Source: Leptasterias polaris (taxonomy: Eukaryota; Echinodermata; Asteroidea; Forcipulatida; Asteriidae). From it: DNA of 64,000 nucleotides. Below the pieces are notes generated by a model that had not been told where the DNA came from, did not search any database, and worked only from the letters and a program-made list of their open reading frames with translations. The stretch spans positions 2,418,001 through 2,482,000 of the forward strand of contig JAZGTN010000002.1 in the NCBI GenBank assembly GCA_037783415.1, read 5' to 3'. Below, piece by piece: positions 52,801 to 59,056 of this stretch (positions are counted from its first letter, which is position 1; every line of letters starts with the position of its first letter). A program made the position numbers and the translations under genes.

Positions 52801-52887
52801 TCGACGAACTGTAGTACAAAATCCCAAGAGGATGTGGATTTGGAGCAGGTTTTAGATCAAGCAGATGAAGAGCAGAGTTCGTGTTGA
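17102..52887 (+). CDS. TMEM132: TMEM132-family single-pass membrane protein, nine exons, 5' end missing
   Basis: Joining 17102-17885, 33989-34141, 40525-40681, 47055-47198, 48129-48331, 49372-49553, 50395-50555, 50958-51158 and 51442-52887 gives one open frame of about 1142 residues. Every intron is GT-AG and all exon phases agree. Visible family marks are a YGPF motif and paired cysteines in the first exon, a KCQLRHQQSKVDIYTRF stretch, a Cys followed by a basic patch before the membrane, one transmembrane helix near the end, and an NWVLFGTEF-like cytoplasmic motif. TMEM132 proteins are type I membrane proteins, described in the literature as built from cohesin-like and immunoglobulin-like domains and proposed to act in neural adhesion and actin or integrin control. 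The first exon here starts in the middle of a codon, so a signal-peptide exon must lie upstream. The family call is firm. Which vertebrate paralogue (A-E) is closest cannot be decided, and an invertebrate probably has a single pro-orthologue. Confidence 0.93.
18003..18150 (+). repeat. Dispersed repeat, second copy of the 16472 family
   Basis: The same block order as 16472-16625 on the same strand; the two copies flank the 17102 exon on either side. Confidence 0.5.
18896..19035. mobile_element. MITE fragment, 'TTTCATAGAGCTGCTTAGCA' family
   Basis: CCTATTTCATATAGCTACTTAGCAG, then TTCTGCTAAGCA and GGATACCAGTCACAGA. The same blocks recur at 40196-40345 and, more diverged, at 33086-33372 and 56450-56640. 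The left part can fold on itself. Confidence 0.45.
19207..20220. mobile_element. ATATCG-rich TA element, copy 1
   Basis: It begins AGGGTGGACGATATGACG and ends ATATCGTCCAGGGT, an imperfect inverted pair. TA flanks both ends (19205-19206 and 20221-20222). Each terminal region is dense in ATATCG. The interior shares long stretches with copy 2 at 23134 and carries an extra segment of about 100 bp near 19850-19935. No transposase frame: a non-autonomous element. Confidence 0.7.
21715..22245. repeat. Degenerate array of TGTTGCATTTGGCAG motifs
   Basis: About eight copies of TGTTGCATTT(G/A)GCAG or close variants occur in one orientation, for example near 21759, 21799, 21833, 21886, 22034, 22099, 22177 and 22218. 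They are separated by 25-150 bp, several with shared GTCAA(C/G)TGA next to them. This looks like a decayed minisatellite. Confidence 0.55.
22446..22480. repeat. Perfect 17-bp-arm palindrome
   Basis: AATCTGAGAAACGTCTC, one central T, then its exact reverse complement. It lies in the left arm of the fold-back element, where the right arm has no equally perfect counterpart. Confidence 0.75.
23134..24033. mobile_element. ATATCG-rich TA element, copy 2 (nested)
   Basis: The same ends and interior as 19207-20220 with scattered substitutions, flanked by TA (23132-23133 and 24034-24035). It sits inside the right arm of the fold-back element 22282-24316 and is therefore the younger insertion. Confidence 0.72.
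26359..27307. mobile_element. TTAA-flanked MITE, about 950 bp
   Basis: TTAA at 26355-26358 and 27308-27311 flank AGTCACCTGG and CCAGGTGCCT ends. Subterminal inverted blocks include CCTCGATTGACGTCA in both orientations. Its middle part is clearly GC-richer than the ends and has no recognised frame. Confidence 0.6.
27655..29164. mobile_element. TA-flanked DNA transposon relic with CCGTATTTTCTTGCGGA ends
   Basis: The left end CCGTATTTTCTTGCGGACAA and the right end (reverse complement CCGTATTTTCTTGCGGATAA) form inverted repeats. They continue into GACGCGTCTTAT-like sequence with repeated CTTGTC/CTTATC blocks, and TA lies on both sides. The ends resemble pogo-type Tc1/mariner elements known from many animals. 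A 119-codon frame at 28737-29096 is not recognisable as a transposase, so the copy is non-autonomous or heavily deleted. Confidence 0.65.
29751..29918 (+). repeat. Minisatellite, 14-bp unit x 12
   Basis: TGTCCTACCGTCCA is repeated ten times without a change. Two copies of the variant TGTCCGATCGTCCA follow. All three frames stay open through the array (14 is not a multiple of 3), which creates spurious reading frames. Confidence 0.95.
30221..30385 (+). repeat. 150-bp sequence shared with 49133-49300, copy 1
   Basis: It shares AAATGCCA(T/C)CATTTCAAC, GCTGAGGATACTG and TCAGCA(T/G)TGACTC with the copy at 49133. In one frame both copies can be read, with the common elements SAEDT, IKR-x-KCHHFN and K-x-WI, to a stop at the same place. 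The origin is unknown. Confidence 0.5.
32175..32425 (+). repeat. Tandem repeat, about 65-bp unit with internal hairpin
   Basis: Four imperfect copies of CCCACTGGTAAGAGAAAAGCC-AGTGAGG, each followed by a T-rich spacer with GATTTCCT. Within each unit CACTGG and CCAGTG can pair around a roughly 11-nt loop. Confidence 0.6.
33086..33372. mobile_element. MITE with GGCCCAATT inverted ends
   Basis: It starts GGCCCAATTTCGTAGAGCTGCTT and ends CACAATTGGGCCC. The interior repeats GTTAGCA/GCTTA motifs. It is related to the fragments at 18896, 40196 and 56450. Confidence 0.5.
33989..34141 (+). CDS. TMEM132: TMEM132 exon: RAK(x)GLRVVDV segment
   Basis: The acceptor is TTATTCAG at 33988 and the donor is ACGG|GTAAAT at 34142. 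One base completes the Arg codon from the previous exon and two bases of a Gly codon are carried forward. The peptide starts RAKARRGLRVVDV and includes NVWNVVSK; this matches the family's conserved basic segment followed by a hydrophobic strand and a V-W motif. It is isolated between introns of 16.1 kb and 6.4 kb. Confidence 0.87.
34305..34459. mobile_element. 155-bp hairpin element
   Basis: CGATCCATTAAGCC at the left pairs with GGCTTAATGGATCG at the right. Inner blocks TTGACCAATCACA and TGTGATTGGTCAA, and GATCACCATT and AATGGTGATC, also pair. The centre is near 34382. It has no frame. Confidence 0.65.
34524..34894 (+). mobile_element. tRNA-derived SINE with (ATT)n tail
   Basis: A-box-like AGGCCGAGTGG at 34528-34538 and B box GGTTCGAGTCC at 34586-34596 give an RNA polymerase III promoter of tRNA-Ser/Leu type. 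The body carries GCAAGACACTTTGCTA and ends with GCGCTATATAAGAACTAG and (ATT)n. It is a retroposon, not a tRNA gene: the two halves do not fold into a complete tRNA. Confidence 0.75.
35076..36293. mobile_element. Fold-back element with palindromic subterminal arrays
   Basis: The ends are TACGAAAGCCCATTAGCGCC and its reverse complement, flanked by the 6-bp direct repeat ACATTT (35070-35075 and 36294-36299). The arms pair along most of their length around a centre near 35752 (GTCAAA/TTTGAC within GTGGAGTCAAATTTTTGAC). Next to each end is an array of AATCCGTTATTACGGATT palindromes: about nine units on the left and three on the right. Matching inner blocks include GGATCCTCGAG, AAAGTTAGGC, GGACGTACGTGATTTC and GCCGGACCTATCCCACTAT. 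No frame. The mobilising family is not recognised. Confidence 0.75.
35115..35299. repeat. 21-bp tandem array of palindromic units
   Basis: About nine copies of AATCCGTTATTACGGATT plus a 3-bp spacer (CGC, AGC, CTC or similar). Each unit is itself an inverted repeat around TATT. Because 21 is a multiple of three, the array reads as a 7-residue protein repeat on the minus strand, which is an artefact. Confidence 0.9.
40196..40345. mobile_element. MITE fragment, same family as 33086
   Basis: GCAGTTTCATAGAGCTGCTTTAGCAG and TTCTGCTCAGCAAAA, then GGATACCAGTCACAGA, as in the copy at 18896. Confidence 0.45.
40525..40681 (+). CDS. TMEM132: TMEM132 exon: ectodomain beta-strand segment ending PITW
   Basis: The acceptor is CCCCCTGCAG at 40524 and the donor TGG|GTAATA at 40682. 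One base completes a Gly codon and the exon ends in phase 0. The peptide reads LSVDMTAFTVEFEVENV and then a VNWRID segment, matching the family's alternating-hydrophobic strand followed by a Trp-containing strand. An NVT glycosylation sequon is present. The donor runs straight into an (ATA)n-like sequence, so its strength may be modest. An unrelated 242-codon frame on the opposite strand overlaps this exon and a SINE and is not a gene. Confidence 0.87.
40780..41045 (-). mobile_element. 5'-truncated SINE, same family as 43262
   Basis: Read on the minus strand it contains AAGAACCCAGTGCAC and AAGGGGTTCGCCCCGG, and ends in GCGCTATATAAGAACTGCG plus (ATT)n at 40780-40795. The tRNA-like head is missing. 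Just beyond the tail, at about 40733-40760, a further minus-strand B-box-like GGTTCAAATCC suggests another short SINE piece. Confidence 0.65.
41156..41778. repeat. Near-perfect large inverted duplication
   Basis: The left arm, about 41156-41456, pairs with the right arm, about 41487-41778, around a 30-bp spacer. Matches run through ACCAAGTTTTTGAGTTATGA, CTCAAAGCACTCCCAAGGTC, GCGCTTTATCTACGGGCG and CAATGAGCATGAGTGTGCTG with very few differences. The left arm has a small extra segment near CCGCTTAATA. The duplicated piece combines the 3' body of a SINE with part of a hairpin MITE related to 54186-54491. Confidence 0.75.
42598..42765 (-). repeat. Two tandem copies of the 16472-family repeat, inverted
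   Basis: CATGCCCCTTGG-CATTGCCTTGGCGCCCTTTGAAATG and then CATGCCCCCGTT-CATTTCCTTGGTGCTCCTTGAAATG occur in series. Both are reverse complements of the block order seen at 16472 and 18003. Confidence 0.5.
43262..43675 (+). mobile_element. tRNA-derived SINE with (ATT)n tail, apparently full length
   Basis: A box TGGCCGAGTGG at 43269-43279 and B box GGTTCGAATCC at 43328-43338. The body includes GCAAGACACTTAACC, GGACGTAAAGCC, AAAGAACCCAGTGCAC and GGGGTTCGCCCCGG, and ends GCGCTATATAAGACT plus ATTATTATTATTAT. Parts of the body recur inverted at 40780-41045. No clear target duplication. Confidence 0.78.
43930..44260 (+). repeat. Locally duplicated GTGGACC/GGTCCCCGG sequence
   Basis: AACCGTGGACCTATTGTCC, TTTTGTTATAGGTCCCCGG and TACCTACCCACACACAC appear twice in order (near 43990-44065 and 44165-44270), with an extra GTTATAGGTCCCCGGTT in the second. 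GTGGACCTAT and ATAGGTCC can pair. Open frames across it are artefacts of the repeat. Confidence 0.6.
45166..45968. mobile_element. hAT-like MITE, 803 bp
   Basis: CAGGGATGAGATT at the left and AATCTCATCCCAG at the right are inverted (12 of 13). They are flanked by the 8-bp near-identical pair ATATATTA (45158-45165) and ATATAATA (45969-45976). End sequence and 8-bp duplication fit hAT elements. Inside, an ATG near 45599 opens a 28-codon frame with CDRCGAKF, reminiscent of the start of a zinc finger, then stops. Confidence 0.6.
47055..47198 (+). CDS. TMEM132: TMEM132 exon: 48 codons, phase 0 on both sides
   Basis: The acceptor is TTTAACTCAG at 47054 and the donor CAAG|GTATTG at 47199. The exon is exactly 48 codons. 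It starts ADDIVNTAVLNGQ, equivalent to the family's EILNTA(I/V)L-TG segment, continues with VSVPMSIVTV, and ends with a Cys-containing strand (AQCTSLDPEILK). An NIT glycosylation sequon is present. Both borders are phase 0. Confidence 0.9.
47610..47890 (+). repeat. 280-bp direct repeat flanking an exon, copy 1
   Basis: It shares CATGATTGGTTGCTTTGTTG, AACTGTGGCTATC, GCATTTATGGCTTCC and GGGCTGTG, in the same order, with 48495-48790. It is in the intron before the 48129 exon. Confidence 0.7.
48129..48331 (+). CDS. TMEM132: TMEM132 exon: ectodomain, FNVWYPELPLEV segment
   Basis: The acceptor is CATCCAG at 48128 and the donor GAGAG|GTAAGG at 48332; the exon leaves in phase 2. The peptide includes a CSAVYVDG motif, a VSFAGREVYREF strand, FNVWYPELPLEV and LSQIRGWKIPV. 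These align with the conserved 'V-W-x-P-x-L-P-L' and 'L-x-Q-I-x-G-W' blocks of vertebrate TMEM132 proteins and are among the clearest family signatures in the window. The exon is flanked by two copies of a roughly 280-bp intronic repeat. Confidence 0.92.
48495..48790 (+). repeat. 280-bp direct repeat flanking an exon, copy 2
   Basis: The counterpart of 47610-47890, in the intron after the 48129-48331 exon. The two copies are diverged by substitutions and indels, so this is not a recent event. Confidence 0.7.
49133..49300 (+). repeat. 150-bp sequence shared with 30221-30385, copy 2
   Basis: It lies in the intron before the 49372 exon. It is 15 bp longer than copy 1 in the middle, an exact multiple of three, and the frame is kept. 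Confidence 0.5.
49372..49553 (+). CDS. TMEM132: TMEM132 exon: variable loop with RGD, then KCQLRHQQ strand
   Basis: The acceptor is TATGATTTCAG at 49371 and the donor ACAG|GTAAAG at 49554. The exon enters in phase 2 and leaves in phase 1. Its first half is a polar loop that contains Gly-Arg-Gly-Asp (RGD at 49433-49441). Its second half, KCQLRHQQSKVDIYTRFYA, matches the family's Cys-x-Leu-x-Tyr/His-Gln block followed by a V-x-V-x-T-x-F strand. In vertebrates the equivalent loop is acidic and variable in length. Confidence 0.9.
49827..49998 (+). repeat. Minisatellite, 19-bp unit x 9
   Basis: GTGGGGTCTTCGTTACTTT is repeated nine times without visible change, inside the 841-bp TMEM132 intron between the 49372 and 50395 exons. 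Frames through it are artefacts. Confidence 0.95.
50395..50555 (+). CDS. TMEM132: TMEM132 exon: DIRHHVTHH...VEGTRVTG segment
   Basis: The acceptor is GATCCACAG at 50394 and the donor ATCCAG|GTTCGA at 50556. The exon enters in phase 1 and leaves in phase 0. It encodes YGEDIRHHVTHHTRNQLRA followed by VVLVEGTRVTGLVTGDT, matching the family's 'DIT-x-L-I/V' helix-like segment and the 'L-x-G-x-x-L/V-x-G-x-x-x-G-x-T' immunoglobulin-like strand pair. The donor (GTTCGA) is weak at position +3, but the phase and the homology support it. Confidence 0.86.
50958..51158 (+). CDS. TMEM132: TMEM132 exon: 67 codons, phase 0 on both sides
   Basis: The acceptor is TTCTCCTCAG at 50957 and the donor TTCCAG|GTGAGT at 51159, a strong site. 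The exon is exactly 67 codons. It starts VVSPDGQKILGESNITV and continues EVIELHVSLVSGLTLEAV, which corresponds to the family's 'I-x-V-L-S-P-L-S-D-x-I-L' and 'L-V-x-G-L-x-L' blocks. An NIT sequon is present. The following intron is only 283 bp. Confidence 0.9.
51442..52887 (+). CDS. TMEM132: TMEM132 last exon: membrane-proximal ectodomain, TM helix, cytoplasmic tail
   Basis: The acceptor is CATGTGCAG at 51441; the frame runs 481 codons to TGA at 52885-52887. It opens EAIMDARLEFDDGTEVALQD, as the family's last ectodomain block does. A Cys followed by RRKR (51658-51669) precedes a further strand with an NVS sequon. The stalk is Pro/Asp-rich. One hydrophobic helix, starting at Met 52069 (MYVVLGIFCIAILAFMVN), spans the membrane and is followed by basic RYRNSKK, giving Nout-Cin topology. 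The tail of about 245 residues starts with the conserved NWVLFGTEF motif. It is acidic and rich in Ser, Cys and His (HTCTES, CHHTCAES, CQCECH), and ends in EEQSSC. I see no Ser/Thr-Phe pair in the tail, so the WAVE-binding WIRS motif reported for a vertebrate member is not evident here. Minus-strand frames over this exon are shadows. Confidence 0.95.
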   Translation, partial: EAIMDARLEFDDGTEVALQDINPKDFEAVITTLNPEIVAESPGSTPHHPAVIAVKEGSTTLMLEVALPLECQRRKRNSAISFDVIPVNVSFSEKPEPWWPNGMDEDVQVGMDDRRDGVIGRIGLTPEAGVVDYGVVRGDYDPDKKKPHHRGGNNKPVGGIISIPIDIPIGDMFPKNPAIDYDTYGEDFDQDSSKQLTYSEESLSPLEIGMYVVLGIFCIAILAFMVNCVLFMARYRNSKKVPAPMGNTYPQNWVLFGTEFDGRTLPHPHLTEERIPMRDFRDESNHDDCCSRGEHTCTESEVSIERHSIEDEQDGGCQEDRVRSAAMVRGDNNEEGSHCHHTCAESDESVSCVIAEGHETTEFLPCQCECHFDENNQNNSSSEIDIELVEEPECTERTPLNHQANQSEPSNIPTAGACCDITSDTQSDAHPDTPSETHSDSELRVTITTGGLESTNCSTKSQEDVDLEQVLDQADEEQSSC

Positions 52888-52927
52888 TGTACAGAATCAT
52901 CATAAAATTATACAACTTTCATTTTTT

Positions 52928-52933
52928 AATAAA
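52928..52933 (+). terminator. Proximal polyadenylation signal AATAAA
   Basis: A canonical AATAAA lies 41 bases after the TMEM132 stop codon. A minimal 3' UTR would end about 15-30 bases later. It is the closest signal to the stop, but it lies in AT-rich sequence where chance hexamers are common. Confidence 0.4.
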
Positions 52934-53803
52934 GTGCACCAGAAGAATATTTTCCAGCACAAATATTTTCAAAAGTTAAAAAATTTTAACTGAAACTTTT
53001 TGGGGGTAAACTATCGGGTCCAACTATTGAAATTCAAATGTTCACCCAAAATAATTTCAGAAATATTTTCAATTATTTAAAAACAGTTGCTTTTAAATTT
53101 ACAAGGGAAGTGTTCTTGAAGTATTTTTAATCGCAGGCTAACAATTTTACTTTCCAATACCACCTATTTTGTCTAAAGAAGAAGGGGGATCCACCCCCCC
53201 ACTTTAAAAGTCTGTCCAGGATAAATTATTCCCCCCCAAAATAATGCAAGTTTTAAACACAATTTTCAGTAAAAGAAAATATATATTTCAAGCACTGTGT
53301 GGAAGCAGTATTAAAAAGAATCTGTATTTATTGTACAAAGGTAAACAAACGAAAACAAAACGATGTAAAAAGTGTAATATATTATACAAAGAAACCATAT
53401 ATTATGAGAATTTAACCAATTTAATCAAGGATGGAAGAACCATTTGAATATTTTTAAGCGTCATAATATCTTGTAAATTGTAATTAATAAGTGGAAAGAT
53501 GTAGGGATGTATTCTTCTGCCAGAGTAGAGATTTGTCTTTACTTTTAATTTTTTTATTGTTTAAACGGTGCTACAAAAGAGTGTTTCCAAAAGTAATGTA
53601 TTAGTTCAAATAAGAGAAATTATTTCCGATGTTCAAATCTTCATTCAGCAGATTGGAGGAATGAATGAACTCAGTATGGTTCAAAGGTCATATATTTTAT
53701 ACTGGGGTGGTATGTAGTTTGCTCTGTCCAACAAGGTCTGATCTCACTCTGTTGTATAAAATGCACTTACAGATTTTAAATCCATATCTACCTGATTGGA
53801 CAC

Positions 53804-54096
53804 AGGCCATGTTCAGACAGTGTACTAAAGTTAGACCCGAACCGGTTTAACTTAACGAGGTAAGCGGTCATCGCTGTTGTGAGTTAAACCGGATGTGGTC
53901 ATTTTTATTCTGTCCAAACACAGTGTTAAAAGATAAAACCGAAGCGGTCTAAAGATAAACCCTCCAGCTCGACAGTCTAACTTTTGGGGGTTCAACCCGA
54001 TTCCGTCTAACTTTAGAACCGTTCAGACACACCGAGTTGATTCGATCGGGTTGAACCACGAATTAAACCGACTTGAGTACTGTGTCTGAACGACCT
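53804..54096. mobile_element. MITE with GTTCAGACA inverted ends
   Basis: AGGCCATGTTCAGACAGTGTACT at the left and AGTACTGTGTCTGAACGACCT at the right are imperfect inverted repeats. The interior repeats GTTAAACCGG/CCGGTTTAA-like and GTCTAACTTT motifs. The style is similar to the element at 1623. The target duplication is unclear. Confidence 0.55.
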
Positions 54097-54185
54097 CATA
54101 GTATAACACTGTTCCTGCCTGAGCCCATGTAGAGCTCAGTGCTGCATTGCAATAACCATTCATTATTTTCTGCTTAGCATAGACA

Positions 54186-54491
54186 TTATAAGTTATCACA
54201 CAAGCGCGAGTGGTATACGGAAAAATATAGTGCTTCTGCGTCCCATATCCAACGAGGCCGAAGGCCGAGTTGGATATGTGACGCAGACGCGCTATATTTT
54301 TCCGTATTCCACGAGCGCGCATGTGATAACGTATTTATCTTCAAGCAATCTAGCTTTTAAAAGCGCACTACGTGCGCAGAGTTAGAACACACAATACGCA
54401 GGGTGTGATATGGGCCGTGCGATATAAGTTTATATCACACTCCCTGTTGACCAATCAGAATCGAGTATTCAGGCCTGCTTGAAGATAAATC
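54186..54491. mobile_element. Composite hairpin MITE
   Basis: 54190-54333 forms one long hairpin (GTTATCACA...TGTGATAAC, with TACGGAAAAATATAG pairing with CTATATTTTTCCGTA around GGCCGAAGGCC). 54337-54491 follows, bounded by TTTATCTTCAAGCA and TGCTTGAAGATAAA. Pieces of the same sequence occur at 41060-41310. Confidence 0.6.
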
Positions 54492-56095
54492 CCAAGAAGC
54501 TAATACTGTTGGAAAGAGCACATAGTTGCCTTTAATATGATATATATATAGCGATGTTGCCCATCTCATATCACTAGTATTGAGAGTACAAAGAAAGACA
54601 CAATTTCTTTGTTCATCTACAGGTATTCCCGTAGTTAGGCACTAACAGCATTTGTGTGTTCTACGGGAAATTCCAAAGTTAGGCAGATATGTGTTAGCAA
54701 AGATATGACCTTAAACATACAGGACAAACACTGAATGCACTAAAAACCCCAAAACTGTTAACAGACCTCGATGCACAGACAGGACAGTTTTCAAAATTAA
54801 CTGTGAGGCTCTATGCCAAAACCAGACACTTCCTTCCCCAACTCAAAACTGGGTTTATTTGTTCATTATATAGGTTAGAATGACAGCTTCCAAACAACAC
54901 AAACATTTGGCAAGTATTTCTCAGACTGGGTTAGATCATCACATCACATTGATGTTATGGAGCAAGGTTTGGGCGTTAACCTTTAGTCAATTTGCCCTTC
55001 AAAATCACACATGCGTGGTCTGTGTTTCACTCAAACACGTTTAGTCGATTGATTCGGCAAATATGGCGACCAACATGGCAACAACGTATCGAAGAGAGAA
55101 AACAATTTTCGTTCCAAAACGCCATCTTGTTAGTTGACTAAAGATACAGTGCTCCGGAGCAAGGTTGATCCAGTTAGACTTGCTGCTCCAACCATGCATC
55201 GTTCGTGTGACATCTAGATCGACTATGCTTAAGTCTAGTCGACTCTGGTCAGCAAACCGAACTTGCTTATTGCTGCTGTTCTCAGTTGTCTTTGTGGTTT
55301 CCTTGATCATTCTGTGGCATCAAACAACCACTTTTGATTTGGCCCAAGAATGGCATAATCAATTAACTCAGAAACCAATCATGTGTGCTGATATCACAAG
55401 AGGCACTTGCCTGCCCAGACCAGCCATAGCTCACATCACTTGACCAACAAGCAAAATCAAGGGTATTAACATTTTGTTCTTCAAAATGTTCTGTGAATGT
55501 GTTGGGTTAATGTTTGATCATTGAAACTTGATTTTTAAAACTAACTTCATGTAGAATTGCTATAAGTCCATGTTATCTATGACTGCATCTGACATGGGAG
55601 CCTCTGAATTTTTAAGTGATAGGTATTGTAGACAATATGCATTGTTTCATTTCTGAGAAAACAAAGTGCTCCATTTCAGAAACGAAGCTGTACCATCCAT
55701 GCTACTACATGCTATTATTGTTTTATTCTTTTACATCTTCCTCGATTACAGTCACTTCTTAACCTTCATAACACCACCCTAAGAACCGATTGTGATTGCA
55801 TTTTACTGTCAATTTATGCATGCAAGATTCCTACCATTTGTATAAATAGATTTGTGATATTTTCTTCTCAGCAAATGTTTCCCAGTTACTTATTTTTCAA
55901 TTCTTTTTTGATGGTAATTCCACCAAAAGTTTCAGTAAATATGAGACTTTGGTGGCAGCAGACTCGCCCAATAAATCCAACGTTCTTGTAAATGTGCGCA
56001 TGCTCAGAACTACGCAAACAATGGGAAATTTACCTGGTAAGCTTGCCGCCTGTAGAGTTCACGTCTCCCATTGAGATATTCCACTTGTTGTTTAA

Positions 56096-56425
56096 AGGTA
56101 TTATACAGGATTAGTAGAGCTGACAAAATAGTCACAGACAGTGTTCATGTCTTTTGTGATCAATCATGCAATAACAATAACAAACCTGTGAAAATGTTGG
56201 CTTAATTCGTTGTTAGTCCGGGGAAAATAGTGGAAAACCACACACAATTTTCAGCATGTCAACATTGTCCTCAATTTTGGTTGTTGCAACCGAAATCAGC
56301 TGTTGATTTAGTTCCAGAGTGAAATATCTCACAGAAAAATAGTTCTAGTATGAATTTCATAATTAGTGAGCTTTCAGACTAAAAATATTTTTTTTTTTAA
56401 ATCCTTACCAATCCTGTATTCTACC
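56096..56425. mobile_element. Second copy of the TTAA MITE family
   Basis: It starts TTAA then AGGTATTATACAGGATTAG and shares GAGCTGACAAAATAGTCACA and GACAGTGTTCATGT with the copy at 12267. The right end AATCCTGTATTCTACC is the inverted counterpart, but the right TTAA is lost. Confidence 0.55.
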
Positions 56426-56449
56426 AATAATTGCAAACCAAACAGGACC

Positions 56450-56640
56450 AACATTTCATATAGCTGTTAAGCACGAACAGTTATTTAGCACAAACAAAAA
56501 AACTTGCTTAGGAAAAACGGATTACAAGCCAGAATACAATGCGATGTATATTTCACTTTGACTGGTTCCTCGCTAATGGATGCTGAGCAAATAAGTTATT
56601 AAGCAATATTTTGTGGTTAACGGTTTTGTGGAATTGTACC
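56450..56640. mobile_element. MITE, same family as 33086
   Basis: CATTTCATATAGCTGTTAAGCA at the left and a GTTAACGGTTTTGTGGAATTGTACCC end at the right, with TTATTTAGCA/TGCTTAG motifs between. It follows the TTAA MITE directly. Confidence 0.4.
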
Positions 56641-56964
56641 CTGAAGTAGAAATTTAGTTTAGCTTCTGGGTTAGCCCATGTCTTATTTTGTCAACACTAC
56701 ATCCTAAAATGGCTGAATTTTTAATCAATTGTGTAGATAAATAGCTGTTGATTTACAACAGTACCTAAATCATCCACTTAAAAAAGAAGAATTTGTTTTT
56801 CTTGCCACCTAAATTTTGGGCCAAATATCTATAATGTATTAATTAAAACTTCACATTATTTTATTGAGCATATACCGTCGTGTCTATTGTTGTACAATAT
56901 CTATTGTGTAGTTTTATATTATCTGCACTGCTGTTCTTGTACATGTTTTGTGGAATGTGTCATC

Positions 56965-56970
56965 AATAAA
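56965..56970 (+). terminator. Distal candidate polyadenylation signal AATAAA
   Basis: AATAAATAA follows a TG/T-rich stretch (TGTACATG, TTTTGTGG) that looks like the end of a UTR. This is an alternative to the proximal site at 52928. Confidence 0.25.
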
Positions 56971-57767
56971 TAACAGAAACTAGTACGAAGGTTACAAAAC
57001 AAAAGGATGTATTCGTGTTCGTGTTTTTGTTTTGTTTTGTTTTTTCATTCTTTTTGTTCTTTGTTAATTAAATATTGCAACTGAGCCTGTACTAGGACTG
57101 GTTTTGACTGCCTAGGAATTCATGTATTTGAATGCAGAAATCATTCTGCATGCGTTAAAACGGGCATGATATCTGGTCCTTGGGGAAAAAAAGTAGGAAC
57201 ATTTTATTTAGTACAAGGGCTGACCTACATGTGGTGAAGGCTTAAATATACTTTTTAGGTTATTTAAGCATAATTTGTCTGATTTTTCTGAGGGCAAAAC
57301 ATTCGGAATCAGACTTTAGTAGGAAGAATATTCCTGAAGGTCAATGTATATTATATCATCTAGCTGTTCTTAGAAAGAAAAGTGCAAACAGGTCTAGAAA
57401 AATGATACTTTCCGTTTGAAGATTATAGGAACTGATGATGTCTGGAATTGAAATAAAGGAAATGGGTCTTTTTGTTATCAGATGTGACCTGGTCACTATA
57501 AAAATTGTGAACTTTTCAGAGTTCAATGAATTATGCCAACTCACTTGATGATCTTACCAGACGACTCGTGACAAATTGTTTGCAGTTATGTTTTGCTTTA
57601 TTATATAGCCTTTTTGAGATACGATGGACACCGTAGAAGTGCGCTGTATGGTTGGGGTGTACATTGTATATTAATTATACAGACAAATTTACCTAAACCT
57701 AGTTGGGCGATGGTTCTGTTGACCATACATTAAAATGGCTTATTATCATGCTCCACAGAATTATGGT

Positions 57768-57960
57768 TATGGGTAGGGTTGCGATAGGATTAGGGTAAAA
57801 ATGAGGATCGGGTTAGGGTTGGGGTTCTGGTTAGGGAATGGAGGAAGGTTTTGTTAAGGTTTTTGTTAAGGTTGGTGTTAGGGTTAAGAATGAAATGGCT
57901 AGGGTTACGGTAATAATGTTTGGGGTTTAGGTTAGAGTTGGGGTTGATGTTTGGGTTCCT
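57768..57960 (+). repeat. Degenerate TTAGGG-like repeat
   Basis: Many variants of GGGTTAGGGTTGGGG, GGTTAGG and GTTAAGGTT occur in a row. TTAGGG is the usual animal telomere repeat, but the array is short and irregular and is an interstitial sequence here. Confidence 0.55.
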
Positions 57961-58684
57961 GTCAAGGGATATAGCACCTTTTGACATTTTTATCCATATA
58001 CTTATACATTTTTGACAGGTCTTTTTGCACGTTCTCCTTCGCCGTTCTCCTTCGTTATGGTTAGGGTTTGGGTCAATGTATTATTTCAATGTATTAGGTA
58101 ATTGAAATGTTGATTACAAAATAAGGACAAGAGGTAAGCTTTTGATCTTTGGAAACATTTCATCCCCGAAAATAATGTTTTCAATAATACAATAGTAGCA
58201 GGTTGAAGCGTGATTAAGGGAACTTTGTAACTAGCCTTGTTCGTGATGGAGTCATATCCTTCACGTACGACCGGTTTAGTAATCAAAATACTATGACAAA
58301 ATTCAATCCACTGTTCGGTTGCGATCAGGAAACTGCAAATTAAAGCTAGCTGGAAGAAGTCGACCTACTAGTCACATGGTTAGTAACAAAGGGCTTATAG
58401 TAATAAGGACCTTGGCAGATACAACCACTGAGATATAATGGGAAACTGTGAATGATGATCATCATCTTTGTGTGTGATGGAAGATTATTTTGGAAACATC
58501 TGGGCCCAGCTGGACTTCTACCGGAAGTTGCTTTGAATTTCTTCGTTTTTATTTGCGGTTGATTAAGCCTAAGTCTGATGATGTCATCACGTGATCGTGG
58601 GTCCAACCTTATCATCATCGGTTTGCTTAAAAAGACATCCTCGTCGTCATGAATATCAACAAATTTTCTTTGGAAGCCCTTACC

Positions 58685-59056
58685 AAATGATTCCCAATTC
58701 AATTTTACAATTGGAACTAATTGGCATTTTGTTGTGTTTTGGCACAAAACCAATTGGACCCAATAGGAACCAGTTTGACACAATTAGACTCAGTTGGATT
58801 CACCCTTACCAAAATTTCCAATTCATTCCAATTGGATATCCAGTTAGAAAGAATTGGATTGAGATGGGTAATATTAGAATACTGAATTTCCAATAGGAAT
58901 ACAATTTTAGACCAACTCATGCTCAGTCCAGTTGGAAATCCAAGTGGAACCAATTGGCTTGATTTGATTGAATTGGAATAAGTTGGAATTTGTTTCCACC
59001 AATTCGAAATTTACCTCCTAATGATATATTTCCAATTGGAATTTTTATTTCCCAAC
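58685..59056. repeat. CCAATTGG-rich degenerate sequence
   Basis: Dozens of CAATTGG, CCAATT, AATTGGA and TCCAATT half-sites occur within about 370 bp, many as full palindromes. The order is irregular, so it is not a clean tandem array. The source element is not recognised. Confidence 0.6.

Larger units (their letters stand above)
52888..56990 (+). other. Probable 3' UTR and downstream flank of TMEM132
   Basis: No convincing open frame follows the TGA at 52887. An AATAAA lies 41 bases beyond it at 52928, and another AATAAA (in AATAAATAA) sits at 56965 after a T-rich stretch. Either could end the transcript. Vertebrate TMEM132 3' UTRs are often long, but three MITEs (near 53804, 54186 and 56096) lie in this interval, so the longer form is only a possibility. 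Confidence 0.35.

Noticed and set aside
57768..57960. A telomere, suggested by TTAGGG-like repeats
   Set aside because: The array is short, irregular and followed by ordinary sequence on both sides. It is an interstitial degenerate repeat.
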